From positions 1-64,000 of the forward strand of contig NZ_JACBZH010000001.1 of the NCBI RefSeq assembly GCF_013407855.1: a DNA stretch of 64,000 nt. Direction: 5' to 3'. Positions 44,997 through 53,947 of this stretch are shown here, in pieces. Each line of letters begins with the position of its first letter. The first letter of the stretch is position 1. The stretch comes from Actinopolymorpha rutila. Lineage in GTDB: Bacteria; Actinomycetota; Actinomycetes; Propionibacteriales; Actinopolymorphaceae. Position numbers and translations under genes: made by a program. The notes below the pieces were generated by a model. The model ran no database searches. It was not told the origin of the DNA and saw nothing but the letters and a program-made list of their open reading frames with translations.

Positions 44997-47354
44997 TCAC
45001 CTCGGCTCGCCGGGAGGTGGCGGTGGCTTGCTGCCAGGGTTCTTCAGCGCCTCGAGCACTTCCTCGTGCCGGCCCTCGGCCTGGTTCCAGTCCTCGATCC
45101 GGCGCTGCTCCACGGCCTCGTCCCGGCGCCTGCGCAGTGCCGGCGCCTGCGCCCTGGTCACGGTCATCCGGCCCTGGTCACCGGCGAAGGTCTGCGTCCG
45201 GCCGGCCTGCGTCGTCATCCGCCCACCGGCGACGGCACCCTGCATCCGGCCCCGGCGTACCTCCGTACGCCACTGCCGCGATCCGCGTTCGTAGCCGAGG
45301 CCCTCGGCCGCCTCCGCGCCGGCCATCGCACCGGAGCGGGCACCGCTGCGTACACCGCGCTGCATGAGGTAGGCACCGCCGACCGCGGCCCGCGTGCGGG
45401 CGGTCGCGCCCGTGTCGGCCGGCACCACGCCTGCCTGCGCGGCCTCCTGTACGACCTGCGGCGCGAGCGCACCGGTGCGCAGCGCGGAAAGGATCTTCCA
45501 GATCGCGGCGGTGGCCACGAGCATCAGGAAGATCTTGATCACCATGCCGCCCTGGGCGACCTGCAGGATGTTCAGCACCGCGAGCAGCAGCGCCAGCACC
45601 AAACCGAACACGCAGCGCAGGAACACCGCCTGCACCATCACGCCGGCCATCATCCGCACGATCCGCCGTGCCGGTGGGAACGCCGCGATCGCCCCGATCA
45701 CCGGCAGGAAGATCCAGGCCATCAGGAACACCGCGTGCCAGAAGATGGTGAGCAGGGCCAGCAGGCCGACGAAGACGAACGCGATCAGGTTGACGAACAA
45801 CGCTGCGATCGCGGTGGCCATCCGCCCGGTCGGCTGGGTGCCCTCCCAGAACTCGTAGTTCTGCGGGTAGACCTGCGCGATCTTGTACTGCACGCCCTTC
45901 CACAGGAAGTAGTTCTGGCCGGTGTCGACGCGTTTACCGTCGGCCTCGTCGATGGTCTGGTTGCGCGACAGCGACTGCGCCACCACCTGCTGGACGGCGA
46001 GGTTGATCTTCGGTCTGTCCTGCCCGGGTGCGACCGGCCGGTCGTCACAGCGGTACTCGATGCTGGTGACGCCCTTGGGGCGTTGGTAGGCGGGAGCCTG
46101 GCTGTTCGGACAGTAGTTCTGGGAGCCGACCTTGAGGTCGTCCACCTTGAGCTGGCGTTCGGTACCGAACTGGCCGTTGACCCAGGGCTGGAACAACAGC
46201 ACCTCGTAGAGCATGCAGGACGAGACCCGTTTGCCGAGGTTGTACGTCAGCGCGCGGGGGGTGTCCTGCGGCGGCCGCATGCCCTGGGAATCGCCCTGGG
46301 ACCGTGCCTGGCTCGGCGTGGCCACCGTCGGCAGGTAACACGCGCTGGACGCGTCGGTGTTGCGGTTGATGATGGCGAGGTCCATCACCGCGGAGTTGAA
46401 CTCCGAGGTGTACTTGTCCACCGCTCCGGTCAGCTTGACGTAGTTGTTCCCGGTGAGGATGGCGGTGATGGCCACCACGATCAGGGCGGAGCTGATCACG
46501 CCCGCGTAGGTCTCCCGGGAGTCGGCGCGGCGATGGATGCGGGTCAGCACCCACAGGCCGCTGACCGCCACCGCGAGTGCGATCGCGGGTACGCCGATCC
46601 TGTCGTTGAGGTTGGTGAGCAGGCTCTGCTGGGCGTCGTAGAACGTCTCGAACGGCGCTTCGTTGCTGGCCAGCTGCTTCATCCCGATGGTGAGGCCGCC
46701 GAAGAAGCCGCCGAAGGAGAACAGCATCTGCGCGATGCCGGTGGCCGAGGCGTCCATCACCGAACACTGCGTCTCGAAGTTGTCCTCCGGGTGGGAGGTG
46801 TCGAACTTCTGCGTGCCGTCGCGGACCTCGGTCTTGAGGGCCTTGGGGGTGTACGACCACAGCAGCCCGCGCGGACCGGCGACCTCGAACAGCGTGTGGT
46901 CGGAGGGGTTGGCCTGCCGGCCGCGCTTCTGCTTGTCCGGGTCGGCGCCGGGCTCGACGTCCTCCTTGGCGATGACCGGGATCCACGCCGTCATCCCGGA
47001 GCCGCCGTGCTCGGGACCGGCGTTGGTGATGTTGCCGCTGCCGAACGGACAGTCCCACGGCGCGGCACTCGCCGGCCGCATCGCGACCGTGACCCCGAAG
47101 ACCGTTCCGGCCACCACGCCGAACGCGGCGAGCAGCCGGCCGGCGCGTAGCCACCGCTCCCGCCAGGCGCGCCGACGAGACCCGTCGGCGGGACCGGCTG
47201 GGCCGGCTGGACCGGCGGGCCGAGTCGGCTCGGCCGAGGATGCGGGGACGGCGAGCAGGAACTCCCCGCGGTCGGCACGGGTCCGGGCACACCGCCTGCG
47301 GGCCGACGCCCGACGGGGCGCCGGTGGCGTGACCGATTCCTTGCGGACTCTCAT
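44997..47354 (-). CDS. TrbL/VirB6-like T4SS inner-membrane protein
   Basis: 785 residues. A signal/anchor segment lies at about 70-90, followed by a Cys-containing external region, helices at AIALAVAVSGLWVLTRI and VISSALIVVAITAILTG, and a second large external domain with paired Cys. A cluster of about four helices (FVNLIAFVFVGLLALLTIFW through MVIKIFLMLVATAAIWKIL) precedes a long basic Arg/Gln/Ala cytoplasmic tail. This is the topology of conjugal TrbL/VirB6 proteins, which form part of the channel. The NERD-like gene follows directly. Confidence 0.75.
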   Translation of the reverse strand: MRVRKESVTPPAPRRASARRRCARTRADRGEFLLAVPASSAEPTRPAGPAGPAGPADGSRRRAWRERWLRAGRLLAAFGVVAGTVFGVTVAMRPASAAPWDCPFGSGNITNAGPEHGGSGMTAWIPVIAKEDVEPGADPDKQKRGRQANPSDHTLFEVAGPRGLLWSYTPKALKTEVRDGTQKFDTSHPEDNFETQCSVMDASATGIAQMLFSFGGFFGGLTIGMKQLASNEAPFETFYDAQQSLLTNLNDRIGVPAIALAVAVSGLWVLTRIHRRADSRETYAGVISSALIVVAITAILTGNNYVKLTGAVDKYTSEFNSAVMDLAIINRNTDASSACYLPTVATPSQARSQGDSQGMRPPQDTPRALTYNLGKRVSSCMLYEVLLFQPWVNGQFGTERQLKVDDLKVGSQNYCPNSQAPAYQRPKGVTSIEYRCDDRPVAPGQDRPKINLAVQQVVAQSLSRNQTIDEADGKRVDTGQNYFLWKGVQYKIAQVYPQNYEFWEGTQPTGRMATAIAALFVNLIAFVFVGLLALLTIFWHAVFLMAWIFLPVIGAIAAFPPARRIVRMMAGVMVQAVFLRCVFGLVLALLLAVLNILQVAQGGMVIKIFLMLVATAAIWKILSALRTGALAPQVVQEAAQAGVVPADTGATARTRAAVGGAYLMQRGVRSGARSGAMAGAEAAEGLGYERGSRQWRTEVRRGRMQGAVAGGRMTTQAGRTQTFAGDQGRMTVTRAQAPALRRRRDEAVEQRRIEDWNQAEGRHEEVLEALKNPGSKPPPPPGEPR

Positions 47355-47776
47355 CTGCCCGGTGTAGTCCCAACTGTCCCGGCTGTCACCACTGTCATCG
47401 CTTCCCCCGTGTGCCCGGCCGTCCTCGCCGCCGGTGTGTTCAGGTTGTGGCTGGTTCGTGGCGCGTTGGTGCGCCCTAGCCACGATAGGCGTCCACGTCG
47501 CCTTTGTGCGTGCGGAGACCCCCGGATGTGGACATTCGGTGCCGGGTGCGCCGAACAGTCGCCGGCCACCCGGCTCACCCGTCGGCGGGAGCCCGGATGC
47601 CTCCCGGGAGGGATGGCCTCCGCCCGCGCCGCGACGAGAGTCGTGGGTGCAGAACGATGCGGCGGGACCGCCGCTCCGACCGTGACGCTCCCGCCGCCCC
47701 ACCCGCTTTCCACCAGCCCTCCGCCAGCGGGCTGCGCGCGGCCCTCTGAGAGTCGTGAAAGGTGTGTGTGTGCCCG
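47355..47776. other. 422-bp divergent intergenic region
   Basis: Between the TrbL-like gene and the frameshifted membrane-protein gene. It contains the 15-bp motif TGGACGCCTATCGTG on the minus strand (47495-47481). A run of related CTGTC boxes (47370-47398) lies nearer the TrbL-like start. No gene is supported here. Confidence 0.75.
47481..47495 (-). promoter_or_regulatory. 15-bp motif shared with the TcpC-like gene
   Basis: TGGACGCCTATCGTG on the minus strand, 127 bp before the TrbL-like start, is identical to 63861-63847 in front of the TcpC-like gene. Flanks differ at once on both sides. A common regulator or promoter element for the two T4SS-like units is the simplest reading. Confidence 0.55.
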
Positions 47777-48864
47777 ATGAGTACCGCCACGTCCTCGGAA
47801 GGGACCCTGCGCCGGCCCGCGTTCGACTGGCCGCGGCACGCGCCGACGGTGGCGCTGGTCCCGTTCGCCGCCTACACCGCGGCCGCCCTGGCGTGGTTCG
47901 CCGGCGGGCCCTATCCGTTCGCCCGGCCGGCCAACCCGGAGAGCAACTTCCCGGACCACTGGCTGGCCGGCATCGACCCGGCCGTGGTCGAGGGAGCCAC
48001 CGCGGGAGCGGGCGCGGTGGTGGTCGCGACCCTGCTGCTGATGCGGTCGCGGGTGACCGCCGGCCGGCCGGTGCTGCTGGCGGTCGGCTGGGCGGTCTCG
48101 GCGTTCCTCACCCTCGTGCTGCCGGGGTCGGAGGCGCTCGTCGGCATTCCCGGGTTCAACCTGCTCACGCTCTTCCGGCTGGCCTGGCCGACGCTGCACC
48201 TGCTGGTGCTGGCGTACGCCGGGGTCGCGCTGGCCGTGGCCACCCTCGGCTACCAGCGGGCGACCCGGGACGCCTGCGTGCACTGCGGACGCGACGACAA
48301 GCGCTGGTCCGGCTGGACGAAAGCCCGCTGGACGCGGGTCGGCCGGGCCACCGCGCTGACCGCGTTCGCCGCTCCGTTCGGGTACGCCGTCCCACGGGTG
48401 CTGTGGGCGGCCGGCATCCCCGTCGGCACGACCCCGGAGTTCCTCGACAAGATCAACGCCGCGAACCCCGGGCACGGCACCGCCATCATGGAACTCAGCC
48501 TCGCCGCGATGGCGGTCACCGGCGGCGTACTCTGCCTCGGCCTCACCCAACGGTGGGGCGAGGTCTGGCCGTGGTGGGTCGTCGGGCTGGCCGGGCGGCG
48601 GGTCCCGCGGTGGTTCCCCGTCTGTCTGGCCGGTGCCTGCGGCGCGGGCCTGTTCGGGTACGCGACCATGCTGGTGCCGGGCCTGGTGCGGTTCCTGGTG
48701 GGCCGGCCGGTGACGTTCGACGACACGGACGTTCGCATGACCCTGGCCTCGAGGTGCCGGCGTTCTCGCTGCTGCTGTGGAGTACGTCCGTGCTGGCGTC
48801 CGTGGTCGCGTACAACTACCGAACCCGTGGCCGGTGCCGGCACTGCGGGCGGATGTCAGGATGA
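47777..48864 (+). pseudogene. Multi-pass membrane protein with 1-base frameshift
   Basis: From ATG 47777 the frame encodes about 320 residues of a membrane protein (HAPTVALVPFAAYTAAALAWF, ACVHCGRDDKRW, RVPRWFPVCLAGACGAGLFGY). At 48747-48748 a GCC CTC GAG appears to have lost one C. The true C-terminus (LEVPAFSLLLWSTSVLASVV, then RCRHCGRMSG) continues in another frame and stops at 48864, overlapping the next ATG as ATGA. The two CxHCG motifs at the loop and the end suggest a metal site split by the shift. Real decay and a sequencing error are equally possible. Family unknown. Confidence 0.75.
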
Positions 48865-49748
48865 CGCTCATGGCCACGACGTTCGTCCTCGTGCACGGCT
48901 CCAACGGCAACGCCTCCAACTGGTCGTCCCTGCAGCGCGAGCTCGCCCTGCTCGGCCACCGCAGCCTGGCGGTGGACCTGCCCGGGCACGGCTTCGGTGC
49001 GACCTTCCCGGCGGCCTACCAGGCGCCGCAGGACCTGGCCGCCCTTGCCGCGGCTCCGTCGGCGATGGCGGGCGTCACCCTGGCCGACAACGTGGACCAC
49101 GTCACCGGCGTCCTGCGGCAGGCCGCCGAGCACGGGCCGGTGATCCTGGTCGGGCACAGCCGGGGCGGGGTCACGCTGACCGCGGTCGGAAACGCCGTGC
49201 CGGACCTCCTCGACCGGATCGTCTACGTGTCCGCGTGGTGCTGCGTCGACCTGACCCCGGGCGAGTACATGCAGGGTCCGGAGTACGCGAGCAGCGCGCT
49301 CGGCGACACCATGGGCCTGCTCGTCGGCGACCCGGCGGCGCTGGGCGCGATCCGGATGAACTGGCGTACGGCCGAGCCCGGACTGCTGTCCGCGCTGCGC
49401 ACGGCGATGCTGGCCGACGGCACCGAGGACGAGCTGCACTGGTTCCTGAACACCCTGGAGCCGGACGAGAGCCTGGACGCGGGCGGCCCGGACGACCGCA
49501 CCCGGGCCGCGACATGGGGCCGGATCCCGCGTACGTACGTCCGGCTCACCGAGGACCGCTCGATCCCGGTCGCGCTGCAGGACCGGTTCATCGCCGAGGC
49601 GGACGCCCTCACCCCGGACAACCCGTTCCAGGTGCACTCGCTGGACAGCAGCCACGTCGGTTTCCTGATCCGGCCCCGGCAGGCCGCGAAGATCCTCGCC
49701 GGCCTGACTGAGGACGGGTCGGGCAACGGGTCGGGCAACGAGGGGTAG
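48861..49748 (+). CDS. Alpha/beta-hydrolase (salicylate esterase-like)
   Basis: 295 residues. FVLVHGSNGNASNW forms the oxyanion region, VGHSRGG places the nucleophile at Ser100, and DSSHVGFL near the C-terminus supplies the His. The plan matches small plant-esterase-like hydrolases acting on esters or nitriles. ATG 48861 overlaps the stop of the preceding gene (ATGA); ATG 48870 is an alternative. The C-terminus ends in a short Gly/Ser/Asn tail. Substrate unknown. Confidence 0.85.
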   Translation: MTLMATTFVLVHGSNGNASNWSSLQRELALLGHRSLAVDLPGHGFGATFPAAYQAPQDLAALAAAPSAMAGVTLADNVDHVTGVLRQAAEHGPVILVGHSRGGVTLTAVGNAVPDLLDRIVYVSAWCCVDLTPGEYMQGPEYASSALGDTMGLLVGDPAALGAIRMNWRTAEPGLLSALRTAMLADGTEDELHWFLNTLEPDESLDAGGPDDRTRAATWGRIPRTYVRLTEDRSIPVALQDRFIAEADALTPDNPFQVHSLDSSHVGFLIRPRQAAKILAGLTEDGSGNGSGNEG

Positions 49749-49769
49749 TGCGGTGAGAAGGGGGCAGCG

Positions 49770-51191
49770 GTGAGGACGACGGTCACGGCCGGTACGACGG
49801 CCCGGCTGCGGGCGTGGGGCCGGGCCCTGTTGTTCCTGCTCGTGGGCACCGGCGGCGCCATTTCGGTCGGGCTGTGCGCGTGGTTCCTCACCCTGCCGGT
49901 CACGCTGAACCTCGAACCGGCGTGGACCCGCGCCATCCTGGTCGTCGTCACGGCGGTGGTCCTCGCGCTGGCCATGGGCCTGCTCATCCCGGCCCGCCGT
50001 ACCGAGGTCGTCCTGGCCGAGACGCTGCTCGGCGCGCGGTTCCCCGACGGGTGGCACCGGCAGCAGCAGGCCGGGCGGCTCGAACGCGTCCGTACGTCGC
50101 TGTGGTTCACCGCGCACCTGCTGGGCGGCGCGGCCGTGCTCCTCGCCGGCGTGGTGGCGGTTCCGGTCGGGGTCGGGGTGGCCGGCGCGCCGTGGACGGG
50201 AACCGCGGGAACCCGTCCGCTCGGCGTGCCGGTGCTTCCCGTGCTCGGCACTGGGTCGGACCTGGTGGTGGTCGCCGTCGGCGCCGCAGCCGTCGTGGTC
50301 GGCGCGGCGGTCGTGGTCGGCCTGCCCCTGGTGGCCACCTGGCCGGCGGAGGTGATGCTGGGCCCGTCACCGCGGGAGCTGATGGCGATCACCGCGACGC
50401 AGGCCGCCCGGGCCGCCGAGCGCAACCGGGTCGCCCGCGACCTGCACGACTCGGTGGGCCACAACCTGAGCATCATCTCGGTGCTGGCCACTGCCGCCGT
50501 ACGTACGCCGGAGGAGAGCGCGGTACGGGCGTACTGCGAGGACATCGCCGGGGTCGCGCGGTCCGCGCTCACCGACCTCGACGAGGCACTGCGCGTCCTG
50601 CGCGCCGGGACCGACCCCGACCACGGATCCGACGGCGGTTCCGGCCCGGACACCAGGTCCGGCGGAGGGGACACCGACGCCCGTACCCTCGCCGACCTGG
50701 ACACGCTGCTGGAGCGGCTGCGGTCGGCCGGGCGGCGGATCGACGGGAGCGTACCCGCGGCGGTCGGCTCGGTACCGGAGCCGGTGAGCCGCGAGGGCTA
50801 CCGCATCGTCGCCGAGGCGCTGACCAACGCCGCCCGCCACGGCACCGACGACCCCACCGAACTCACGCTCACCCTCGCCGGGGACCGGCTGAGGATCGAG
50901 GTGGCCAACCGGGTCGGCTCGGCCGGCCGCGGGCGCCGGGACGGCGGGCGCGGCCTGGTCGGCATCCGGGAACGCGTGAGCCTGCTCGGCGGCACCCTCG
51001 CCGTCGGACCCGACCACGATGCCGCGGGGTGGTGGCGGCTGCACGCCGAACTCCCCGGAGCCGCGGCCCGCACCCGTCCCGGCGCCCGCCCCGGCCCCGG
51101 CACCGAACCCGGCACCGAACCCGAACCAGACCCCGAACCCGACTCGGCACCGACCTCGACCACCAAACCGGCACCGGAGCAGACCAGATGA
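49770..51191 (+). CDS. NarL-type sensor histidine kinase
   Basis: 473 residues. Four to six membrane helices in the first 195 residues have only short external loops, suggesting membrane or intramembrane sensing. HisKA_3 holds the phospho-acceptor His226 in ARDLHDSVGHNLSII, followed by a HATPase domain with VAEALTNAARHG and GRGLVGIRERV. A low-complexity Pro/Glu/Thr tail closes the protein. Its stop overlaps the response-regulator start as ATGA. Confidence 0.92.
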   Translation: MRTTVTAGTTARLRAWGRALLFLLVGTGGAISVGLCAWFLTLPVTLNLEPAWTRAILVVVTAVVLALAMGLLIPARRTEVVLAETLLGARFPDGWHRQQQAGRLERVRTSLWFTAHLLGGAAVLLAGVVAVPVGVGVAGAPWTGTAGTRPLGVPVLPVLGTGSDLVVVAVGAAAVVVGAAVVVGLPLVATWPAEVMLGPSPRELMAITATQAARAAERNRVARDLHDSVGHNLSIISVLATAAVRTPEESAVRAYCEDIAGVARSALTDLDEALRVLRAGTDPDHGSDGGSGPDTRSGGGDTDARTLADLDTLLERLRSAGRRIDGSVPAAVGSVPEPVSREGYRIVAEALTNAARHGTDDPTELTLTLAGDRLRIEVANRVGSAGRGRRDGGRGLVGIRERVSLLGGTLAVGPDHDAAGWWRLHAELPGAAARTRPGARPGPGTEPGTEPEPDPEPDSAPTSTTKPAPEQTR

Positions 51192-51838
51192 GCACGAACA
51201 TCAGCGTTCTCGTGGCCGACGACGAGCCGATGATCCGGCACGGCCTCGCGGCGATCCTCGCGCCCGAACCCGACATCGCCGTCGTCGGCGAGGCCGGCGA
51301 CGGCGCCGAGGCGGTCTCGGCGGCCGGTCGGCACCTGCCGAACGTCGTCCTGATGGACATCCGGATGCCCCGGGTGGACGGCATCGAGGCGACGCGGACC
51401 ATCACCGCCCGCTGGCCCGACCGGGTGAAGGTGCTGGTGCTCACGACGTTCGCCGACGACGACTACGTGACCCGGGCGATGCTGGCCGGCGCCTCCGGCT
51501 TCCTGCTCAAGCGGTCGTCGGGTGAGGAGATCACCCAGGCCATCCGCACCGTGCACGGCGGTGAGTCGCTGCTGTTCCCGGCGAAGGTGCGCGCGATGTT
51601 CGGGTCGGCCGGAGCGGCCCACGACGCGCATCCGGGGTTCCACAAGCTCACCGCCCGGGAGGCGGAGATCCTGACCCTCGTCGCGGACGGGCTGTCCAAC
51701 GCCGAGATCGCCCGCCGGCTCTACGTCAGCGTGGAGACGGTGAAGACGCACGTCGCCTCGGTGCTCACCAAGCTGGAGGTACGCGACCGTACCCAGGCGG
51801 TGGTGCGGGCCTACCGCGACCGGTTCATCACGCCCTGA
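51188..51838 (+). CDS. NarL/FixJ-family response regulator
   Basis: 216 residues. The receiver domain has acidic DDE at 11-13, the phospho-acceptor Asp57 in VVLMDIRMP, and Lys in GFLLKRSS. A LuxR-type DNA-binding domain follows (LTAREAEILTLVADGLSNAEIARRLYVS through VKTHVASVLTKL). It is the partner of the kinase before it. The oligopeptide transporter operon 360 bp downstream is a plausible target by position only. Confidence 0.93.
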   Translation: MSTNISVLVADDEPMIRHGLAAILAPEPDIAVVGEAGDGAEAVSAAGRHLPNVVLMDIRMPRVDGIEATRTITARWPDRVKVLVLTTFADDDYVTRAMLAGASGFLLKRSSGEEITQAIRTVHGGESLLFPAKVRAMFGSAGAAHDAHPGFHKLTAREAEILTLVADGLSNAEIARRLYVSVETVKTHVASVLTKLEVRDRTQAVVRAYRDRFITP

Positions 51839-52197
51839 CGCCGACCCTCGCGCGCCCGGCACCCCTATCCGGCGAAGATCGGCAACCACCGTACGATCTG
51901 CGTTCGTGTCGTGCAGTGTGCCGAGATCTGTGAGCGTCACCGCCCGCCGGGACCAGTCCCCGGCGCGCCGTTACGTGCTCGCCTTGCTGGCCGTCCACGC
52001 ACACGACGTCGCCGACGTGCTGTGTCGCTGACTCCAGCCTCCGACCTCCTCAGTGCACCTGGGGCAGGCGTCGCGCGCCGGCGTCACACCAGCCGCCGTA
52101 CACCGCCGCACGCCGTCCCGGGTGCTCGTGTCCTCACCGGGCCGCCCGCTCCGGCTCCCGAGCCGACCGGCCTCCGGTACCTTCCGAAGGGCTCTCC
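51839..52197. other. 359-bp leader region before the oligopeptide ABC operon
   Basis: Contains a possible 41-codon ORF (51906-52031). The GC-rich stretch 52030-52190 has no riboswitch I can recognise. It probably carries the promoter and 5' UTR of the transporter operon. Confidence 0.6.
51906..52031 (+). CDS. Possible short leader peptide upstream of the ABC operon
   Basis: A 41-codon frame from GTG 51906 to TGA 52031. The product is basic in the middle (RRDQSPARRYV) and ends in a His-rich/Cys segment, VHAHDVADVLCR. Short peptides ending near a Cys-Arg are known as putative leaders before actinomycete transporter operons, but the match here is loose. There is no strong RBS. Confidence 0.3.
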   Translation: MSCSVPRSVSVTARRDQSPARRYVLALLAVHAHDVADVLCR

Positions 52198-53928
52198 ATG
52201 CGTCACGTTCCACCTCTCCTCACCCGGGCCGCGGCTGTCGGCGTCGCCCTGGCCACTCTCACCGCCGCCGCCGCGTGCGGTTCGTCCGGCGGTGACGACA
52301 ACGCCGGCGGCAGCGCGAGCGGCGGCAGGTTCGATCCCGCGAAGTGCCAGGGCGGCACGCTGTCGGTCCTGAACCAGAAGGACATCACCCACCTCGACCC
52401 GGCCCGCCTCTACACCTCCGGCGGCGGCAACATCCCCTCGCTGCTGTTCCGTACGCTCACCACCCGCAACCGCGCGGCCGGCGCCGAGGGCGCGAAGGTC
52501 GTCCCCGACCTCGCCACCAACACCGGTGTCGCCAGCGACGACGCGAAGACCTGGACCTACACGCTGCGGGACAACCTGAAGTTCAGCGACGGGTCGAAGA
52601 TCACCTCCCAGGACGTGAAGTACGGCATCGAGCGGTCGTTCGCGCCCGAGCTTCCGGGCGGTGCGCCGTACCTCCGCGACTGGCTGGCCGGCGCCGCCGA
52701 CTACCAGGGCGTCTACAAGGACCCCGCCGGGATCAAGGCGATCGAGACCCCGGACGCGAAGACGATCGTGTTCCACCTGCGCAAGCCGGAGGGCGACTTC
52801 CCGTTCCTCGCCACCGCGACGCAGTTCGCCCCGGTGCCGAAGGCCAAGGACACCGGCGTGAAGTACGAGAACAAGCCGGTGTCCAGCGGGCCGTACCAGG
52901 TGGAGTCGTACCAGAAGAACAAGAAGCTGGTACTCACCCGCAACCCGCACTGGTCGCGTTCGGTGGACAAGAACCGCCTCGCCTGCCCGGACCGGGTGGA
53001 GATCACCTCCGGCCTGGACGCCGCGGTGATCAACCAGCGGATCTTCACCGGCGCCGGCAAGGACGCGAACGCCGTCACCACCGACACCGACCTCGGCCCG
53101 TCCGAGCTCGCCCGCCTCGGCAACGACCCCGAGCTGGACAAGCGGGTCGCCAAGGGCCACTTCCCGTTCCTGTACTACATCGCGTTCAACGTCAAGCAGA
53201 AGCCGTTCGACGACCCGAAGATCCGGCAGGCGATCTCCTACGCGGTGAGCCGTACGTCGGTGATCAACGCCGTCGGCGGCACCGCGCTCGCCGACCCGGC
53301 CACGACGTTCCTGCCGGCGCAGAAGTCGATGGGCTACCAGAAGTACGACTACTTCCCGGCCGGCAAGGCCGGCGACCCGACCAAGGCCAAGCAGCTGCTC
53401 GCACAGGCGGGTCACCCGAACGGCCTCACCGTGCCGCTCACCTACGTCTCCGACTCCAAGGACGGGACCGGACCGGGCGCGGCCACCGCGATCCAGGACG
53501 CACTGAAGAAGGCCGGCATCACCGTCAAGCCGCAGGGCCTGGAGACCGACGCGTTCTACGAGCAGACCGGGGACCCGAAGAAGGAGCCCGGGATGATGCT
53601 GTTCGGCTGGGGCGCGGACTGGCCGTCGGGGTTCCCGTTCCTGCAGCCGATCTTCGACGGCCGGCAGATCCCGCCGCAGGGCAATTACAACCTCGCGCAG
53701 TATGACGACCCGAAGGTGAACGCGGAGTTCGACGAGATCGCGAAGATCACCGACCCGACGCAGGCGGCGAAGCGCTACGGCCAGCTCGACGCCCAGCTGG
53801 GCAAGGAGGCGTTGACAGTCCCGCTCTACACCACCAAGGACCTGGTGATGTACGGCAAGAACGTCAGGAACGCCTTCGTCAGCGACTGGACCGGCAAGTA
53901 CGACGTCACGATGCTGTCGGTGAAGTGA
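52198..53928 (+). CDS. Family 5 extracellular solute-binding lipoprotein (oligopeptide type)
   Basis: 576 residues with a lipoprotein signal; the lipobox ends at Cys27 (LTAAAAC). The mature body has the family-5 blocks DITHLDPARLYTSGGGN, WTYTLRDNLKFSDGSKITSQ and PLFNV-like YYIAFNVKQKPFDDPKIRQA, as in DppA/OppA proteins. It delivers di- or oligopeptides (or other family ligands) to the permeases encoded next. A long leader precedes it. No strong Shine-Dalgarno is evident beyond GAAGGG 10 bp upstream. Confidence 0.92.
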   Translation: MRHVPPLLTRAAAVGVALATLTAAAACGSSGGDDNAGGSASGGRFDPAKCQGGTLSVLNQKDITHLDPARLYTSGGGNIPSLLFRTLTTRNRAAGAEGAKVVPDLATNTGVASDDAKTWTYTLRDNLKFSDGSKITSQDVKYGIERSFAPELPGGAPYLRDWLAGAADYQGVYKDPAGIKAIETPDAKTIVFHLRKPEGDFPFLATATQFAPVPKAKDTGVKYENKPVSSGPYQVESYQKNKKLVLTRNPHWSRSVDKNRLACPDRVEITSGLDAAVINQRIFTGAGKDANAVTTDTDLGPSELARLGNDPELDKRVAKGHFPFLYYIAFNVKQKPFDDPKIRQAISYAVSRTSVINAVGGTALADPATTFLPAQKSMGYQKYDYFPAGKAGDPTKAKQLLAQAGHPNGLTVPLTYVSDSKDGTGPGAATAIQDALKKAGITVKPQGLETDAFYEQTGDPKKEPGMMLFGWGADWPSGFPFLQPIFDGRQIPPQGNYNLAQYDDPKVNAEFDEIAKITDPTQAAKRYGQLDAQLGKEALTVPLYTTKDLVMYGKNVRNAFVSDWTGKYDVTMLSVK

Positions 53929-53947
53929 GCAGCCCGGTGAGCAGTAA

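Noticed and set aside
48864..49711. Continuation of the membrane-protein frame through the hydrolase gene
   Set aside because: After the frameshift the frame is a shadow of the alpha/beta-hydrolase and has no membrane segments.
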